Source: Kordia sp964351775
GTDB lineage: Bacteria; Bacteroidota; Bacteroidia; Flavobacteriales; Flavobacteriaceae
NCBI GenBank assembly: GCA_964351775.1
Contig: CAYGPQ010000014.1
Location: 1-55,205 of the forward strand
Length of the DNA stretch: 55,205 bases
Reading direction: 5' to 3'
Position numbers and translations under genes: made by a program. Of this stretch, positions 7,588 to 15,690 are shown in pieces (within the stretch, counting starts at the first letter, position 1; every line of letters begins with the position of its first letter). The notes beneath the pieces are model-generated. The model saw only the letters and a list, made by a program, of their open reading frames with translations. It was not told the DNA's origin and did not search any database.

Positions 7588-8001
7588 TTAATCCTGAAGT
7601 TCTTCGTATAAATCTAATAAATACAACACGCGTTCGCGAAGATGACGTTTTTCATAACTTAAAGCCGCAGCTTTTGCCATGGTTCCGCCTTGATAGTGAA
7701 TTTGATAATACGATTCGTAAAATTTTACATCCGCTTTGTGAAATGCCAACCATTTTGATTGTGTTTCATCTAGTAAGGTTACATCTAAAAGTGTTGGATT
7801 TGCTTTTAATTTTTTTAAAATGGTATCCAATTCGGTTTTCCAAGAAGCCAATGCCGCTTGTTCACATTTAATACTTCCAATGGTGGTTGGAACCGCATTT
7901 TCGATACAGTTGCTATTTTCAATATCAATTGGATGTTTGTTTTCTTGGCTGAAACTTAAAAGTGTGGAGAGAAAAAATAGTAAAAACAGTATATTTTTCA
8001 T
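7588..8001 (-). CDS. Exported LprI/DUF1311-like protein
   Basis: 137 residues with a clear signal peptide (MKNILFLLFFLSTLLSFSQ). The mature part contains C-x12-C (CIENAVPTTIGSIKC) and the region LLDETQSKWLAFHKADVKFYESYY, typical of the DUF1311 family that includes the lysozyme inhibitor LprI. It is likely periplasmic; whether it inhibits lysozyme is not known. The gene is monocistronic. Confidence 0.82.
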   Translation of the reverse strand: MKNILFLLFFLSTLLSFSQENKHPIDIENSNCIENAVPTTIGSIKCEQAALASWKTELDTILKKLKANPTLLDVTLLDETQSKWLAFHKADVKFYESYYQIHYQGGTMAKAAALSYEKRHLRERVLYLLDLYEELQD

Positions 8002-8094
8002 AATAACAAAAGTTTAATGAAATGTAAGATACATTTTTTTGTCAATTTTTTTAAAAAACGTGGAATTTTAGCTGAGATTAACGTAAAAAATAAG

Positions 8095-8625
8095 TTAACG
8101 AATTGCAGCTAATAAGTTTGAAAACACTTTGATACATTCACGTTTGAGCGCTTCTTCTTCAAACTGTTCTGAAATTTGAATGCACTGAATGGGAAGTTGG
8201 TATTTTCTGCGGGAAGTTAAATCTTTTAAGCAATTAGATGATAATAATATGGCGCCATCAACGCTTCCGTCGTTGATCATTTTTAAGCATTCTTGTTCGC
8301 GTTTGTGTGCTGAAAAAGATTGAAATAATAGGATGCGATAGCCAGATTTAGTGGCCATTTTTTCAATATTATGTATAAAGCAACTGTAAAAAGGCGTATT
8401 GATTTGCGGAATGATAATCGCGACGGCTTTGGTTTGCTTCTTCCGCAAAGCAACAGCATAATTATTGGGTACATAATTATGCTTTGTTGCAATTTTTTTT
8501 ATGGCTTTTCGTGTTGTTGGACTGATGTCAAATTTGTTATTTAACGCCTTTGAAACCGTTGAAATAGAAAATCCAGAGAGTTGCGACAATTCTTTTAATG
8601 TTATGGTTGATTGCAGAAAATTCAT
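8095..8625 (-). CDS. Half-length LacI-family regulator, C-terminal part missing
   Basis: 176 residues against about 340 for the family. The HTH is intact at 8-58 (TLKELSQLSGFSISTVSKALN, the LacI recognition helix) with hinge residues VPNNYAVALRKK. Only the N-terminal subdomain of the sugar-binding fold is present, up to about VDGAILLSSN and IQCIQISEQF, after which the protein ends. The start overlaps the kdgA stop (ATGA), so it is the last gene of kdgK-kdgA. It may bind DNA without an inducer or act as a dominant-negative partner of the full LacI at 10577. No recognisable LacI continuation was seen downstream. Confidence 0.75.
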   Translation of the reverse strand: MNFLQSTITLKELSQLSGFSISTVSKALNNKFDISPTTRKAIKKIATKHNYVPNNYAVALRKKQTKAVAIIIPQINTPFYSCFIHNIEKMATKSGYRILLFQSFSAHKREQECLKMINDGSVDGAILLSSNCLKDLTSRRKYQLPIQCIQISEQFEEEALKRECIKVFSNLLAAIR

Positions 8626-9290
8626 TTTCTTACTTCTTTTATAATCTGAATTGCTTCTTTTGTGAGTGCTTCAATTTTTTCAAAATCGAAGTCTCCATTT
8701 TCTTTTTTCTTCATTAATTTTGAACCCATTCCGACACAAGTTGCACCAGCATTAAACCAGCCTTCCAAGTTTTCTTTTGTTGGAGCCACGCCACCTGTAG
8801 GCATGATACTTGTCCAAGGTTGTGGTCCTTTTATGGCTTTGATGAAGTTTGGTCCATATATTCCACCTGGAAATAGCTTTACAATTTCACAACCTAGTTC
8901 TTCTGCTCTTGCTATTTCTGTTAACGATCCGCAACCTGGTGACCATAATATTTTACGGCGGTTGCACACAATGGCAATATCTTCTCGTAAAACGGGTGTT
9001 ACTATAAAGTTAGCGCCAAGTGACATGTATAAAGAAGCTGCGGCGGCATCTGTTACGGAACCAACTCCCATGATCATTCCTGGTAGTTCTGCAACTGCAT
9101 ATTTAGCTAATTCGCCAAAAACTTCGTGAGCAAAATCGCCACGTGCTGTAAATTCGAGTAAGCGAGCGCCGCCGTCATAGCAAGCTTTTAGCACTTTTTT
9201 GCTTACTTCTATATTGTTATTGAAGAATAATGGAACCATTCCGATTTCCTTCATTACCTGTGCGACTTCTAGTCTTGAATATTGTGCCAT
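8622..9290 (-). CDS. kdgA: 2-dehydro-3-deoxyphosphogluconate (KDPG) aldolase
   Basis: 222 residues, a class I aldolase splitting KDPG into pyruvate and glyceraldehyde 3-phosphate, the last step of alginate and uronate breakdown. Seen: the Schiff-base lysine in CEIVKLFPGG (about residue 138), LLEFTARGD holding the catalytic glutamate, and the phosphate loop MPTGGV. The start overlaps nothing upstream; 96 bases separate it from kdgK, and the downstream LacI fragment overlaps it by 4 bases. Probably cotranscribed from the kdgK promoter under the LacI operator at 10465. Confidence 0.95.
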   Translation of the reverse strand: MAQYSRLEVAQVMKEIGMVPLFFNNNIEVSKKVLKACYDGGARLLEFTARGDFAHEVFGELAKYAVAELPGMIMGVGSVTDAAAASLYMSLGANFIVTPVLREDIAIVCNRRKILWSPGCGSLTEIARAEELGCEIVKLFPGGIYGPNFIKAIKGPQPWTSIMPTGGVAPTKENLEGWFNAGATCVGMGSKLMKKKENGDFDFEKIEALTKEAIQIIKEVRK

Positions 9291-9386
9291 TATATGATTT
9301 ATTTTTTTTCGTTTTCACGGAAACATTTTATTATTTAGCTGAAATCCAACAGATTACTTTGCGTTTTCTCTGTAACGATTCATGCG

Positions 9387-10427
9387 TTATCTTGCAACTC
9401 TTCCAGAGGCATCTCCGCCCATTAGTTTTTCTACTTCTGCAATCGTAGATAAGTTTGCATCTCCTTTTATGGTGTGTTTTAAACAGGAAGCTGCGACTGC
9501 AAAATCTAATGCATTTTGATCGTCTTCTGGGTATTTTAGTAATCCGTAGATTAATCCTCCCATAAATGAATCGCCACCACCAACTCTGTCTACGATGTCT
9601 GTGATTTGATATTGACGTGTTTCGTACATTTTTGAACCATCATATAATACTCCAGCCCATGTATTGTGCGAAGCTGATATGGAACCTCTTAATGTTGTGA
9701 TTACTTTTTTAGCTCTTGGAAATTTTTCCATCATTTGCTTACAAACTGACAAGAAAGCTTCTGCTTTTACATCGTGTCCGTGTTTGTGAACGTCTAATCC
9801 TTCTGGATGAATTCCAAAGTGCTTTTCAGCATCTTCTTCATTTCCTAGAATGATATCACAGTACGACGTTAATTCGGTCATAATTGCTTCACGATCGCCA
9901 CCATATTTCCAAAGTTTTGCTCTATAATTTAAGTCTGTAGATATTGTAATTCCTTTGGCACTTGCGGCTTTTACAGCTTCTAAACACACATCTGCAGCTC
10001 CTTGCGATATTGCAGGTGTAATTCCCGTCCAATGAAACCATGCAACACCATCAAAAACAGCATTCCAATCAATCATTCCTGATTTTATTTCCGCTATAGC
10101 AGAATGTGCTCTGTCGTATACAACTTTACTTCCTCTACTTACAGCACCTGTTTCTAAAAAATAGATTCCTAAGCGATCTCCTCCCCAAACAATTTTGTTG
10201 ACACCAACACCACGTTTACGCATTTCCATCATGGCGCAATGTCCAATATCATTGTTTGGTAATCGTGTTACAAAATCAACATCGACACCATAATTAGCTA
10301 AAGAAACTGCTACATTAGATTCGCCTCCACCGTATACGACTTCAAAGCTATTTGTTTGTGAAAATCTCAAAAAACCTGGAGGTGCTAAACGCAGCATAAT
10401 TTCTCCAAAAGTGACTACTTTACTCAT
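9387..10427 (-). CDS. kdgK: 2-keto-3-deoxygluconate (KDG) kinase, PfkB family
   Basis: 346 residues. Phosphorylates KDG from DEH reduction to KDPG. PfkB hallmarks are visible: N-terminal GEIMLRL and YGGGESNVAVSLA, and the C-terminal signature DRVGGGDSFMGGLIYGL with the catalytic Asp. The combination with KDPG aldolase and the lyase genes supports KDG rather than fructose or ribose as substrate. It is the first gene of kdgK-kdgA-lacI', reading away from the full LacI gene, with a strong palindromic operator 38 bases before its ATG. Confidence 0.95.
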   Translation of the reverse strand: MSKVVTFGEIMLRLAPPGFLRFSQTNSFEVVYGGGESNVAVSLANYGVDVDFVTRLPNNDIGHCAMMEMRKRGVGVNKIVWGGDRLGIYFLETGAVSRGSKVVYDRAHSAIAEIKSGMIDWNAVFDGVAWFHWTGITPAISQGAADVCLEAVKAASAKGITISTDLNYRAKLWKYGGDREAIMTELTSYCDIILGNEEDAEKHFGIHPEGLDVHKHGHDVKAEAFLSVCKQMMEKFPRAKKVITTLRGSISASHNTWAGVLYDGSKMYETRQYQITDIVDRVGGGDSFMGGLIYGLLKYPEDDQNALDFAVAASCLKHTIKGDANLSTIAEVEKLMGGDASGRVAR

Positions 10428-10464
10428 GTTTGTATCGTCTTAAAATTATTAAAATATCTATTCT

Positions 10465-10480
10465 GGTTAAACGTTTAACC
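10465..10480. promoter_or_regulatory. LacI-type operator in front of kdgK
   Basis: GGTTAAACGTTTAACC, a perfect 16-bp palindrome with the central CG typical of LacI-family operators, 37 bases upstream of the kdgK ATG. It shares the core TTAAACGTTTAA with the operator at 10541..10562, so both are probably bound by the divergently encoded LacI regulator. Confidence 0.8.
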
Positions 10481-10512
10481 AAATCGGTAAAAATAAATCA
10501 AAACTTAGTTTG

Positions 10513-10562
10513 TTTTGATTATTTGTTATAAAAAGCTACTTTTGCTTAAACGTTTAAGCAAA
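10513..10562 (+). promoter_or_regulatory. Promoter and operator of the LacI gene
   Basis: TTTTG (10513..10517), a 19-base spacer and TACTTTTG (10537..10544) match the Bacteroidota promoter exactly. A perfect 22-bp palindrome, half-site TTTGCTTAAAC, spans 10541..10562 and overlaps the end of the -7 box and the probable transcription start, an ideal place for autorepression. The gene's GTG start follows 14 bases later. Confidence 0.8.
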
Positions 10563-10576
10563 TATATAAAAACTAA

Positions 10577-11599
10577 GTGAAAAAAAAAAGAACTACGATA
10601 AAAGACATTGCTACTGTTTTGAATATTTCGCCTGCGGCTGTATCTAAAGCACTTCATGACGATTCTAGGATTAGTACAAAAACGAAAGACGCTGTTAAAC
10701 GTGTTGCAAAGGAATTAAATTATCAACCAAATCATTTGGCCAGTGCGCTACGAAAAGGGAAAAGTAATTTAGTTGGTGTTATTGTCCCTAGAACGAGTAG
10801 TAACTTTTTTTCATCCGTTATTCAAAACATAGAAGAAGTCTTGAATAAGGAAGGTTATAATATTATCATCACACAATCTAATGAATCATTTAAAAAAGAA
10901 TGTAGCAATATAGACACGTTGCTTTTTACCCAAGTTGATGGCATTATAGCTTCCATGGCAAATGAAACCGTAGATTTGTCATATTATGAAAAAGTAAAAT
11001 CTAAAGGAATTCCATTGATTTTATTTGACCGAGGAGAGAACAATTTGAATGTGGATTATATCGGAATTAATGATTATGATAGTAGTTTTATGATTGTGGA
11101 ACACCTTATTTCTAAAGGATGTAAACGTATTGCACACATTGGTGGTTTTAGACATACTCGAATTTTTAATAATAGAATTAGAGGATATATTGATGCGATA
11201 CACGCGCACAATTTACCACATGAAGATGCTTTGTTAGTTGAAAGCAGTTTGACTTTGGAAGATGGAAAGTTGAAAATGCAAGAATTATTAACGTTAGAGA
11301 ATCCGCCAGATGCTGTATATATTGCGGGAGATTATGCTGCTTTGGGCGCTTTGCAATTGTTGAAAGAACAAGGAATCAGTGTTCCGAATGATATTTGCCT
11401 AGTTGGTTTCGGAAATGAACCTTTTACGTCTTTAGTCACACCAACGATAACAAGTATTAATCAACATAGTGCGCAGATAGGTCAGTTGGCTGCTGAAACT
11501 TTTTTGAAACGTGTGAAGATGGATCCCGTAAAGCAAACACTGAACAAGATTATTTTGGATGCCGAATTGATTGAACGCGATTCATCTCAAAAAAAATAA
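10577..11599 (+). CDS. LacI-family transcriptional regulator of KDG catabolism
   Basis: 340 residues, full family length. HTH at 5-50 (TIKDIATVLNISPAAVSKAL), hinge PNHLASALRKGKSN, then a periplasmic-binding-protein-like sugar sensor with LILFDRG, GCKRIAHIGG and DICLVGFGNEPFTSLVTPTITSI. The start is a GTG preceding a run of lysines. It is divergent from kdgK-kdgA, with two perfect palindromic operators in the 149-base gap, so it probably represses both itself and the kdg operon until KDG, KDPG or a related metabolite binds. The ligand is inferred from context. Confidence 0.93.
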   Translation: MKKKRTTIKDIATVLNISPAAVSKALHDDSRISTKTKDAVKRVAKELNYQPNHLASALRKGKSNLVGVIVPRTSSNFFSSVIQNIEEVLNKEGYNIIITQSNESFKKECSNIDTLLFTQVDGIIASMANETVDLSYYEKVKSKGIPLILFDRGENNLNVDYIGINDYDSSFMIVEHLISKGCKRIAHIGGFRHTRIFNNRIRGYIDAIHAHNLPHEDALLVESSLTLEDGKLKMQELLTLENPPDAVYIAGDYAALGALQLLKEQGISVPNDICLVGFGNEPFTSLVTPTITSINQHSAQIGQLAAETFLKRVKMDPVKQTLNKIILDAELIERDSSQKK

Positions 11600-11659
11600 G
11601 CGCTATTGCACAATACCAATAACGCCTATTCATTTTGAAAACAAATTTTATTTTATATA

Positions 11660-12424
11660 CTAGATTCCTAAAGCTTGTCCTCCACCAATTTGGATGGTTT
11701 CCGCTGTTATGAATGCAGCATCTTTACTTGCAAGGAACGAGATTACACCAGCTACATCTTCTGGTTGTCCTAATCTTCCTAACATGATATTGTTTGCCCA
11801 AGAAGCAAAAACTTCTGGTTTTGTTGCTTTAATTTGTGCGTGAAACGGCGTATCAATTGTACCTGGTGATACTGCATTTACGCGAATACCATATTCGGCT
11901 AAATCTTTTGCCAATGCTCTTGTTAGTGCATGCACACCCGCTTTTGATGTTCCGTAGATTCCTGCGCCTGGTCCTCCGGCAGTCCAACCTGCATTAGATG
12001 TATAGTTGATGATGGAAGGATGTTCTCCTTTTTTTAGAAAAGGAATGGCTGCTCTTGAAGCAAAAAATACCGAATCAAGGTTTAGTGCCATGACAAATCT
12101 GTAAAATTCAGTGGTCATTTCTTCAAAACGAGATCTGCCACCCAATCCGCCAGCGTTATTCACCAGCACATCTATTCTACCGTATTTTTCACCTATTTGT
12201 GAGATGTTTGAAGCTACGAGTTCCTCTTTTGTAACGTCAAAATTGTAGTATTCAGCAGTGATTCCTTCCGCAGTAAGTTCTTCAACTCTTTTTGCTCCTG
12301 CTTCTTTATCGATACCATTTAGAACGACAGTATATCCATCTTTTCCTAATCTTTTTGCTACTTCGAAACCAATACCACCAGTAGCTCCTGTAATGACAGC
12401 TACTTTTCCTTGTAAATTGTTCAT
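11660..12424 (-). CDS. SDR oxidoreductase, probable DEH reductase of alginate catabolism
   Basis: 254 residues, classical short-chain dehydrogenase: TGATGGIG cofactor loop at 12-19, NNAGG at about 90, and the catalytic Y-x-x-x-K in YGTSKAG near residue 157 preceded by the serine in NYTSNAGW. It follows the ExuT-like transporter gene by 11 bases. In alginate loci an SDR reduces 4-deoxy-L-erythro-5-hexoseulose uronate (DEH) to KDG; this gene, beside the kdg genes and uronate transporter, is the better of the two SDR candidates for that step. Cofactor preference cannot be told. Confidence 0.85.
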   Translation of the reverse strand: MNNLQGKVAVITGATGGIGFEVAKRLGKDGYTVVLNGIDKEAGAKRVEELTAEGITAEYYNFDVTKEELVASNISQIGEKYGRIDVLVNNAGGLGGRSRFEEMTTEFYRFVMALNLDSVFFASRAAIPFLKKGEHPSIINYTSNAGWTAGGPGAGIYGTSKAGVHALTRALAKDLAEYGIRVNAVSPGTIDTPFHAQIKATKPEVFASWANNIMLGRLGQPEDVAGVISFLASKDAAFITAETIQIGGGQALGI

Positions 12425-12435
12425 AGTTTTATTCT

Positions 12436-13722
12436 TTATATTGTTTTTTCTACGGGTTGAATTTTTCTAATTAAGCCTATAATTGATAGCACGGCTAATG
12501 GTGCTAATACTGCAATAATGATAAATGCAGGTGTGTATGAATTGGTAGTAATTTTTGGGATTAACCAGTTCATGATGATAACCGAAACGGCTCCAATACT
12601 TCCTGCCAATCCTGCCAAAGTTCCTACCGATGGACCTCTGAATAAATCACTGGAGATGGTTTGAATGTTTCCAATGGAAAACTGAAATCCAAATAATACC
12701 ATTCCTACGATGTAAATAAATGTCATTGGATTGTTTTCGTTTACTAAGAAAATAATGCCGAGTAATCCTAAGAAGATCAATAGACCACCAATGGCGATGG
12801 TAATTTTTCGTGCAGCATCTACCGATTTTGTTTTCATTAAATGGCCACAATACCAGCCTCCTAAGATGCTTCCTGCCATTCCGCCTAAGTAGGAGATCCA
12901 AATCGTTGATCCGATTTCTTCGATGCTGAAGCCATATGCAGAGTTTAGGTATAATGGCATCCAACCGACAAATAACCACCAAATTGGTTCTATGAAGAAA
13001 CGCGATGCTAATACGCCCCAAGATTGTTTATAGCTTAATATTTTTAGGACACTTAATCCTTTTTCTTGTTCTTGTTCAGGTGTTTCGTGAATACGACCGT
13101 GTAATATGACTTCACGTTCTTCATCTGTAATCCAAGGATGTTTTTCTGGTTTTGCTTTGTTGATGAATAACCAAGGAATTACCCAAAGGATTCCAACAGC
13201 TCCAATGATGATATATGTAGAACGCCATCCAAAGTGTCCATATAAAAACGCAATTAATACTGGCGCAATGACACTTCCCAGAGAAGCACCTGCATTGAAT
13301 ATTCCTTGTGCAATGGCACGTTGTTGTACCGGAAACCATTCGCCATTACTTTTTACAGCGCCCGGCCAGTTTCCAGCTTCTCCTAAACCTAATAATCCTC
13401 TGAAAATAGATAGTGATAAGAGTCCTTTTGAAAACGCATGAAATATGGAAGCTACCGACCAAACAACGATAGAAACAACAAATCCCAATCGCGTTCCGAT
13501 GATGTCATAGAGTTTTCCAGATAGAAATTTCCCTGCAGCATACGTTATCATGAAAACATTCAACATGACAGCATAATCGGATTCGTCCATGCCTAAATCT
13601 TTCCCCATTTCGGGCCACATGACACCAAAAGCTGTTCTATCTATATAATTTATTACTGTTGCTAAACAGATGAGTGCAATGACCCACCATCGTAAACCTT
13701 TTACTTTCATATTTTTATACAT
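12436..13722 (-). CDS. MFS transporter, ExuT-like hexuronate/uronate permease
   Basis: 428 residues with about 12 membrane segments. The N-terminal part WWVIALICLATVINYIDRTAFGVMWPEM and GNWPGAVKSNGEWFP are typical of the anion:cation symporter family that includes the hexuronate transporter ExuT. It probably carries alginate-derived monouronates or DEH across the inner membrane. An internal Met at codon 5 (MKVKG) is an equally good start. Upstream are two palindromic sites (13769..13830). It forms an operon with the SDR gene. Confidence 0.9.
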   Translation of the reverse strand: MYKNMKVKGLRWWVIALICLATVINYIDRTAFGVMWPEMGKDLGMDESDYAVMLNVFMITYAAGKFLSGKLYDIIGTRLGFVVSIVVWSVASIFHAFSKGLLSLSIFRGLLGLGEAGNWPGAVKSNGEWFPVQQRAIAQGIFNAGASLGSVIAPVLIAFLYGHFGWRSTYIIIGAVGILWVIPWLFINKAKPEKHPWITDEEREVILHGRIHETPEQEQEKGLSVLKILSYKQSWGVLASRFFIEPIWWLFVGWMPLYLNSAYGFSIEEIGSTIWISYLGGMAGSILGGWYCGHLMKTKSVDAARKITIAIGGLLIFLGLLGIIFLVNENNPMTFIYIVGMVLFGFQFSIGNIQTISSDLFRGPSVGTLAGLAGSIGAVSVIIMNWLIPKITTNSYTPAFIIIAVLAPLAVLSIIGLIRKIQPVEKTI

Positions 13723-13768
13723 CAGATATACAAACCCTTGAGATTACAAGAGTTGTATGTGATTTTTA

Positions 13769-13830
13769 GAGCAAATTTGCTCACTTGTACTGTGTAATTT
13801 GTATAGAGAAGAAATGTATTGTACGTTTCT
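13769..13830. promoter_or_regulatory. Two inverted repeats in the promoter region of the MFS-SDR operon
   Basis: GAGCAAATTTGCTC (13769..13782) is a perfect 14-bp palindrome, and AGAAATGTA-TTG-TACGTTTCT (13810..13830) is a near-perfect inverted repeat. Neither matches the LacI or GntR operators seen elsewhere in the locus, so another regulator may act here. The rest of the 195-base gap holds only the hairpin at 13870..13893. Confidence 0.4.
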
Positions 13831-13869
13831 ATATATAAAATTACGTTCCCTCCGTTTTTTTATGTTCAT

Positions 13870-13893
13870 TATTGAAGTCGTGCATCTTCAATA
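13870..13893. terminator. Hairpin downstream of the GntR gene
   Basis: TATTGAAG and CTTCAATA form an 8-bp perfect stem with an 8-base loop, 25 bases beyond the GntR stop codon. On the minus strand the downstream sequence is not a clean U-run, so the terminator function is uncertain. Confidence 0.35.
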
Positions 13894-13917
13894 GTGCGTA
13901 TGTATATGTTTTATTTT

Positions 13918-14619
13918 TTAGACATTATAACAGTATTGGTATAATATTTTGAAGTGTTCTTTCATTTTTTGTTTTGCTAGTTGCGGATCTTTCGCTTTGA
14001 TAGCTTCATAGATTTCTGTATGCTCTATAATTCCAGCTTGTGCTTGATTGCTATCACAGACATGATATTTTTCAAAGTTTGTAATGATTTCTGGCGTAAT
14101 GATTAGCATGAAGGTATTCATCGTACTATTTCCGCAGGCTTTTGCAATGGCTAAGTGAAATAATAAATCTTCTTGCACCGCATCTTCACCATTGCCTACT
14201 TTTTCAGCATAGGCATCTAAGGCTTCTTTCATTTTTTGAAGATCTTCATCGGTTCTTCGCAGGGCTGCCAATCGAGCTGTTTTGAGTTCTAATAGAATTC
14301 GGGTTTCAACCAACGATTTAAAATCGGGTTCTTCTAAGCGAAGAATATCTTCAATCATTCCGTTCATTGCTGTGACACCAATATTTGCAACAAAGGTTCC
14401 ACTTTGCGGAATTGATTTTAACAACCCATAAAATTCCAATTTTTGAATAGCTTCTCTAACATTACTTCGCGTTACTTCAAATTTTTCAGATAACATACGT
14501 TCTGATGGAAGTTTGTCACCTGGTTCCAAGTTTTTTAGGTTGATAAGATCTCTAATTTTAGAGATGATTACCTTTTGAAGATCGAGTGTTTCTGTTTTTG
14601 TTAGAATGTCTAATTTCAT
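13918..14619 (-). CDS. GntR-family (FadR subfamily, FCD domain) repressor of the alginate locus
   Basis: 233 residues: a winged helix at about 10-80 (LEPGDKLPSERMLSEKFEVTRS, REAIQKLEFYGLL) and an all-alpha FCD ligand domain with the metal-binding histidines in LLFHLAIAKACGNS and EHTEIYEAI. FCD regulators of this type control uronate pathways (UxuR, ExuR, KdgR types). The operator TGGTTAACCA lies 17 bases before its own start and, as tandem pairs, in front of susC, kdgF and the distal PL7 gene, so it is the likely master regulator of the locus. The inducer is probably an alginate-derived uronate. Confidence 0.92.
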   Translation of the reverse strand: MKLDILTKTETLDLQKVIISKIRDLINLKNLEPGDKLPSERMLSEKFEVTRSNVREAIQKLEFYGLLKSIPQSGTFVANIGVTAMNGMIEDILRLEEPDFKSLVETRILLELKTARLAALRRTDEDLQKMKEALDAYAEKVGNGEDAVQEDLLFHLAIAKACGNSTMNTFMLIITPEIITNFEKYHVCDSNQAQAGIIEHTEIYEAIKAKDPQLAKQKMKEHFKILYQYCYNV

Positions 14620-14635
14620 ACGTTTCCTTCTGTAA

Positions 14636-14646
14636 TTGGTTAACCA
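14636..14646. promoter_or_regulatory. GntR operator, autoregulatory single copy
   Basis: TTGGTTAACCA, identical to the first half of the tandem operators at susC and the distal PL7 gene. The second half here is degenerate (GATTAAAGCTTG). It lies 17 bases upstream of the GntR ATG and probably mediates autoregulation. No TATATTTG box is attached to this copy. The remaining bases to 14784 show no gene. Confidence 0.6.
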
Positions 14647-14784
14647 GATTAAAGCTTGTTAAATTTATAAAATTAATTATGGAATAGCTATTAACCTCTT
14701 TAAAATCTTTACTTGAATCTTACTGATCTGTAACAGACCAGTAAAATTCAATGAAAAGCATCTATTCAAATTAAATTAACTTTA

Positions 14785-15684
14785 TTAATGTGTTACTTCT
14801 AATTCATAGTATCGAACTTTTGCATATGAACCTTCGTCACGTGATTGAAAATAGTTTCCTGCTTTGAAATAGTTTTCAAAGATTCCCCATTTTCTCATGT
14901 GAACGTTTTCATAAGTTTTGAATTCGTTATTATTTAATACTATCGTCATTTTTCCTTCACTGACTCGCACTTCTAGTCTAAATTTTTTGAAACCTACTTT
15001 TTGCTCGAAATTGAATCCTTCATCATCGCCCCAAGCATCTTCATGTAGCATTTCGGTATCTGTGGCATTTAAGTTTTTTAAAACTTTGGTTTTGACACGA
15101 ACTTTACCATTTTGCCAATATATTTTTAAGATCGGCGGCGCATTGTTATCTTTTTGACCAATAAGATCGCGTTGTTCATTGGTTAAACGACCATGAATTT
15201 GCATAATGATGACTTTGTGATACTTCCCGTTTTCATCTTTAGAAATTTCATCAATCGCCAATTTCCCTTTCATGATTCCACCTTGTTTGAATGTCCAATT
15301 GACATTGTTTTCGCCAGGCACCATTTGCTCTCGCAATTCAGAGCGTGAGTATTTGGTATTTGCCGTGGTGGCGTTACTTGGATAGGCATAAAAAACTAAA
15401 GCACCACGTACAGAATCGTTGTATATATAAGGTAATAAGTCTTTATTGGTAGCATAGTCCAATATTTCGGGTGGTGCAACTTCCTGCGGTTTTTTACCAT
15501 TTCCTGCAGGCGTTGTCACTTTCCAATGCGCTAAATCAATTTTAGGTAATTTAAACTTTTTCTTCTTTTTCTTTCTTCTTGTTTCTTTTTGAGCAACATC
15601 AGTTTCGGCATTGTCATTTGACTGCGCAAAACCAATACTTAGACTAAAAGCAAAGAATAAAATAAAGAGTGTTCTAAAGTTCAT
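14785..15684 (-). CDS. PL7 alginate lyase, secreted
   Basis: 299 residues. Cleaves alginate by beta-elimination to unsaturated oligosaccharides. A signal peptide (MNFRTLFILFFAFSLSIGFAQ) is followed by a lysine-rich linker of about 25 residues and one PL7 jelly roll. The three family motifs are present: YSRSELRE (Arg, Glu), IMQIHG (catalytic Gln and His) and YFKAGNYFQS (catalytic Tyr). It is the last gene of susC-susD-PKD-lyase, starting 6 bases after the PKD gene. The QIH form (rather than QVH) is often linked to polyG or mixed preference, a family generalisation not a proof. Confidence 0.95.
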   Translation of the reverse strand: MNFRTLFILFFAFSLSIGFAQSNDNAETDVAQKETRRKKKKKKFKLPKIDLAHWKVTTPAGNGKKPQEVAPPEILDYATNKDLLPYIYNDSVRGALVFYAYPSNATTANTKYSRSELREQMVPGENNVNWTFKQGGIMKGKLAIDEISKDENGKYHKVIIMQIHGRLTNEQRDLIGQKDNNAPPILKIYWQNGKVRVKTKVLKNLNATDTEMLHEDAWGDDEGFNFEQKVGFKKFRLEVRVSEGKMTIVLNNNEFKTYENVHMRKWGIFENYFKAGNYFQSRDEGSYAKVRYYELEVTH

Positions 15685-15690
15685 ATTATC

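Noticed and set aside
7435..7592. CRISPR-like array
   Set aside because: The repeats are short, degenerate and without regular spacers.
11600..11659. Hairpin between the convergent LacI and SDR genes as a terminator
   Set aside because: GCG-C-TATTG pairs with CAATA-A-CGC, but with a mismatch and without a T-run, so the support is too weak to list it.
12647..13021. 124-codon minus-strand frame inside the MFS gene
   Set aside because: It is the shifted frame of the transporter, with basic, low-complexity composition.
13106..13441. 111-codon plus-strand frame antisense to the MFS gene
   Set aside because: It is an antisense shadow of a convincing 12-segment transporter with no start context.
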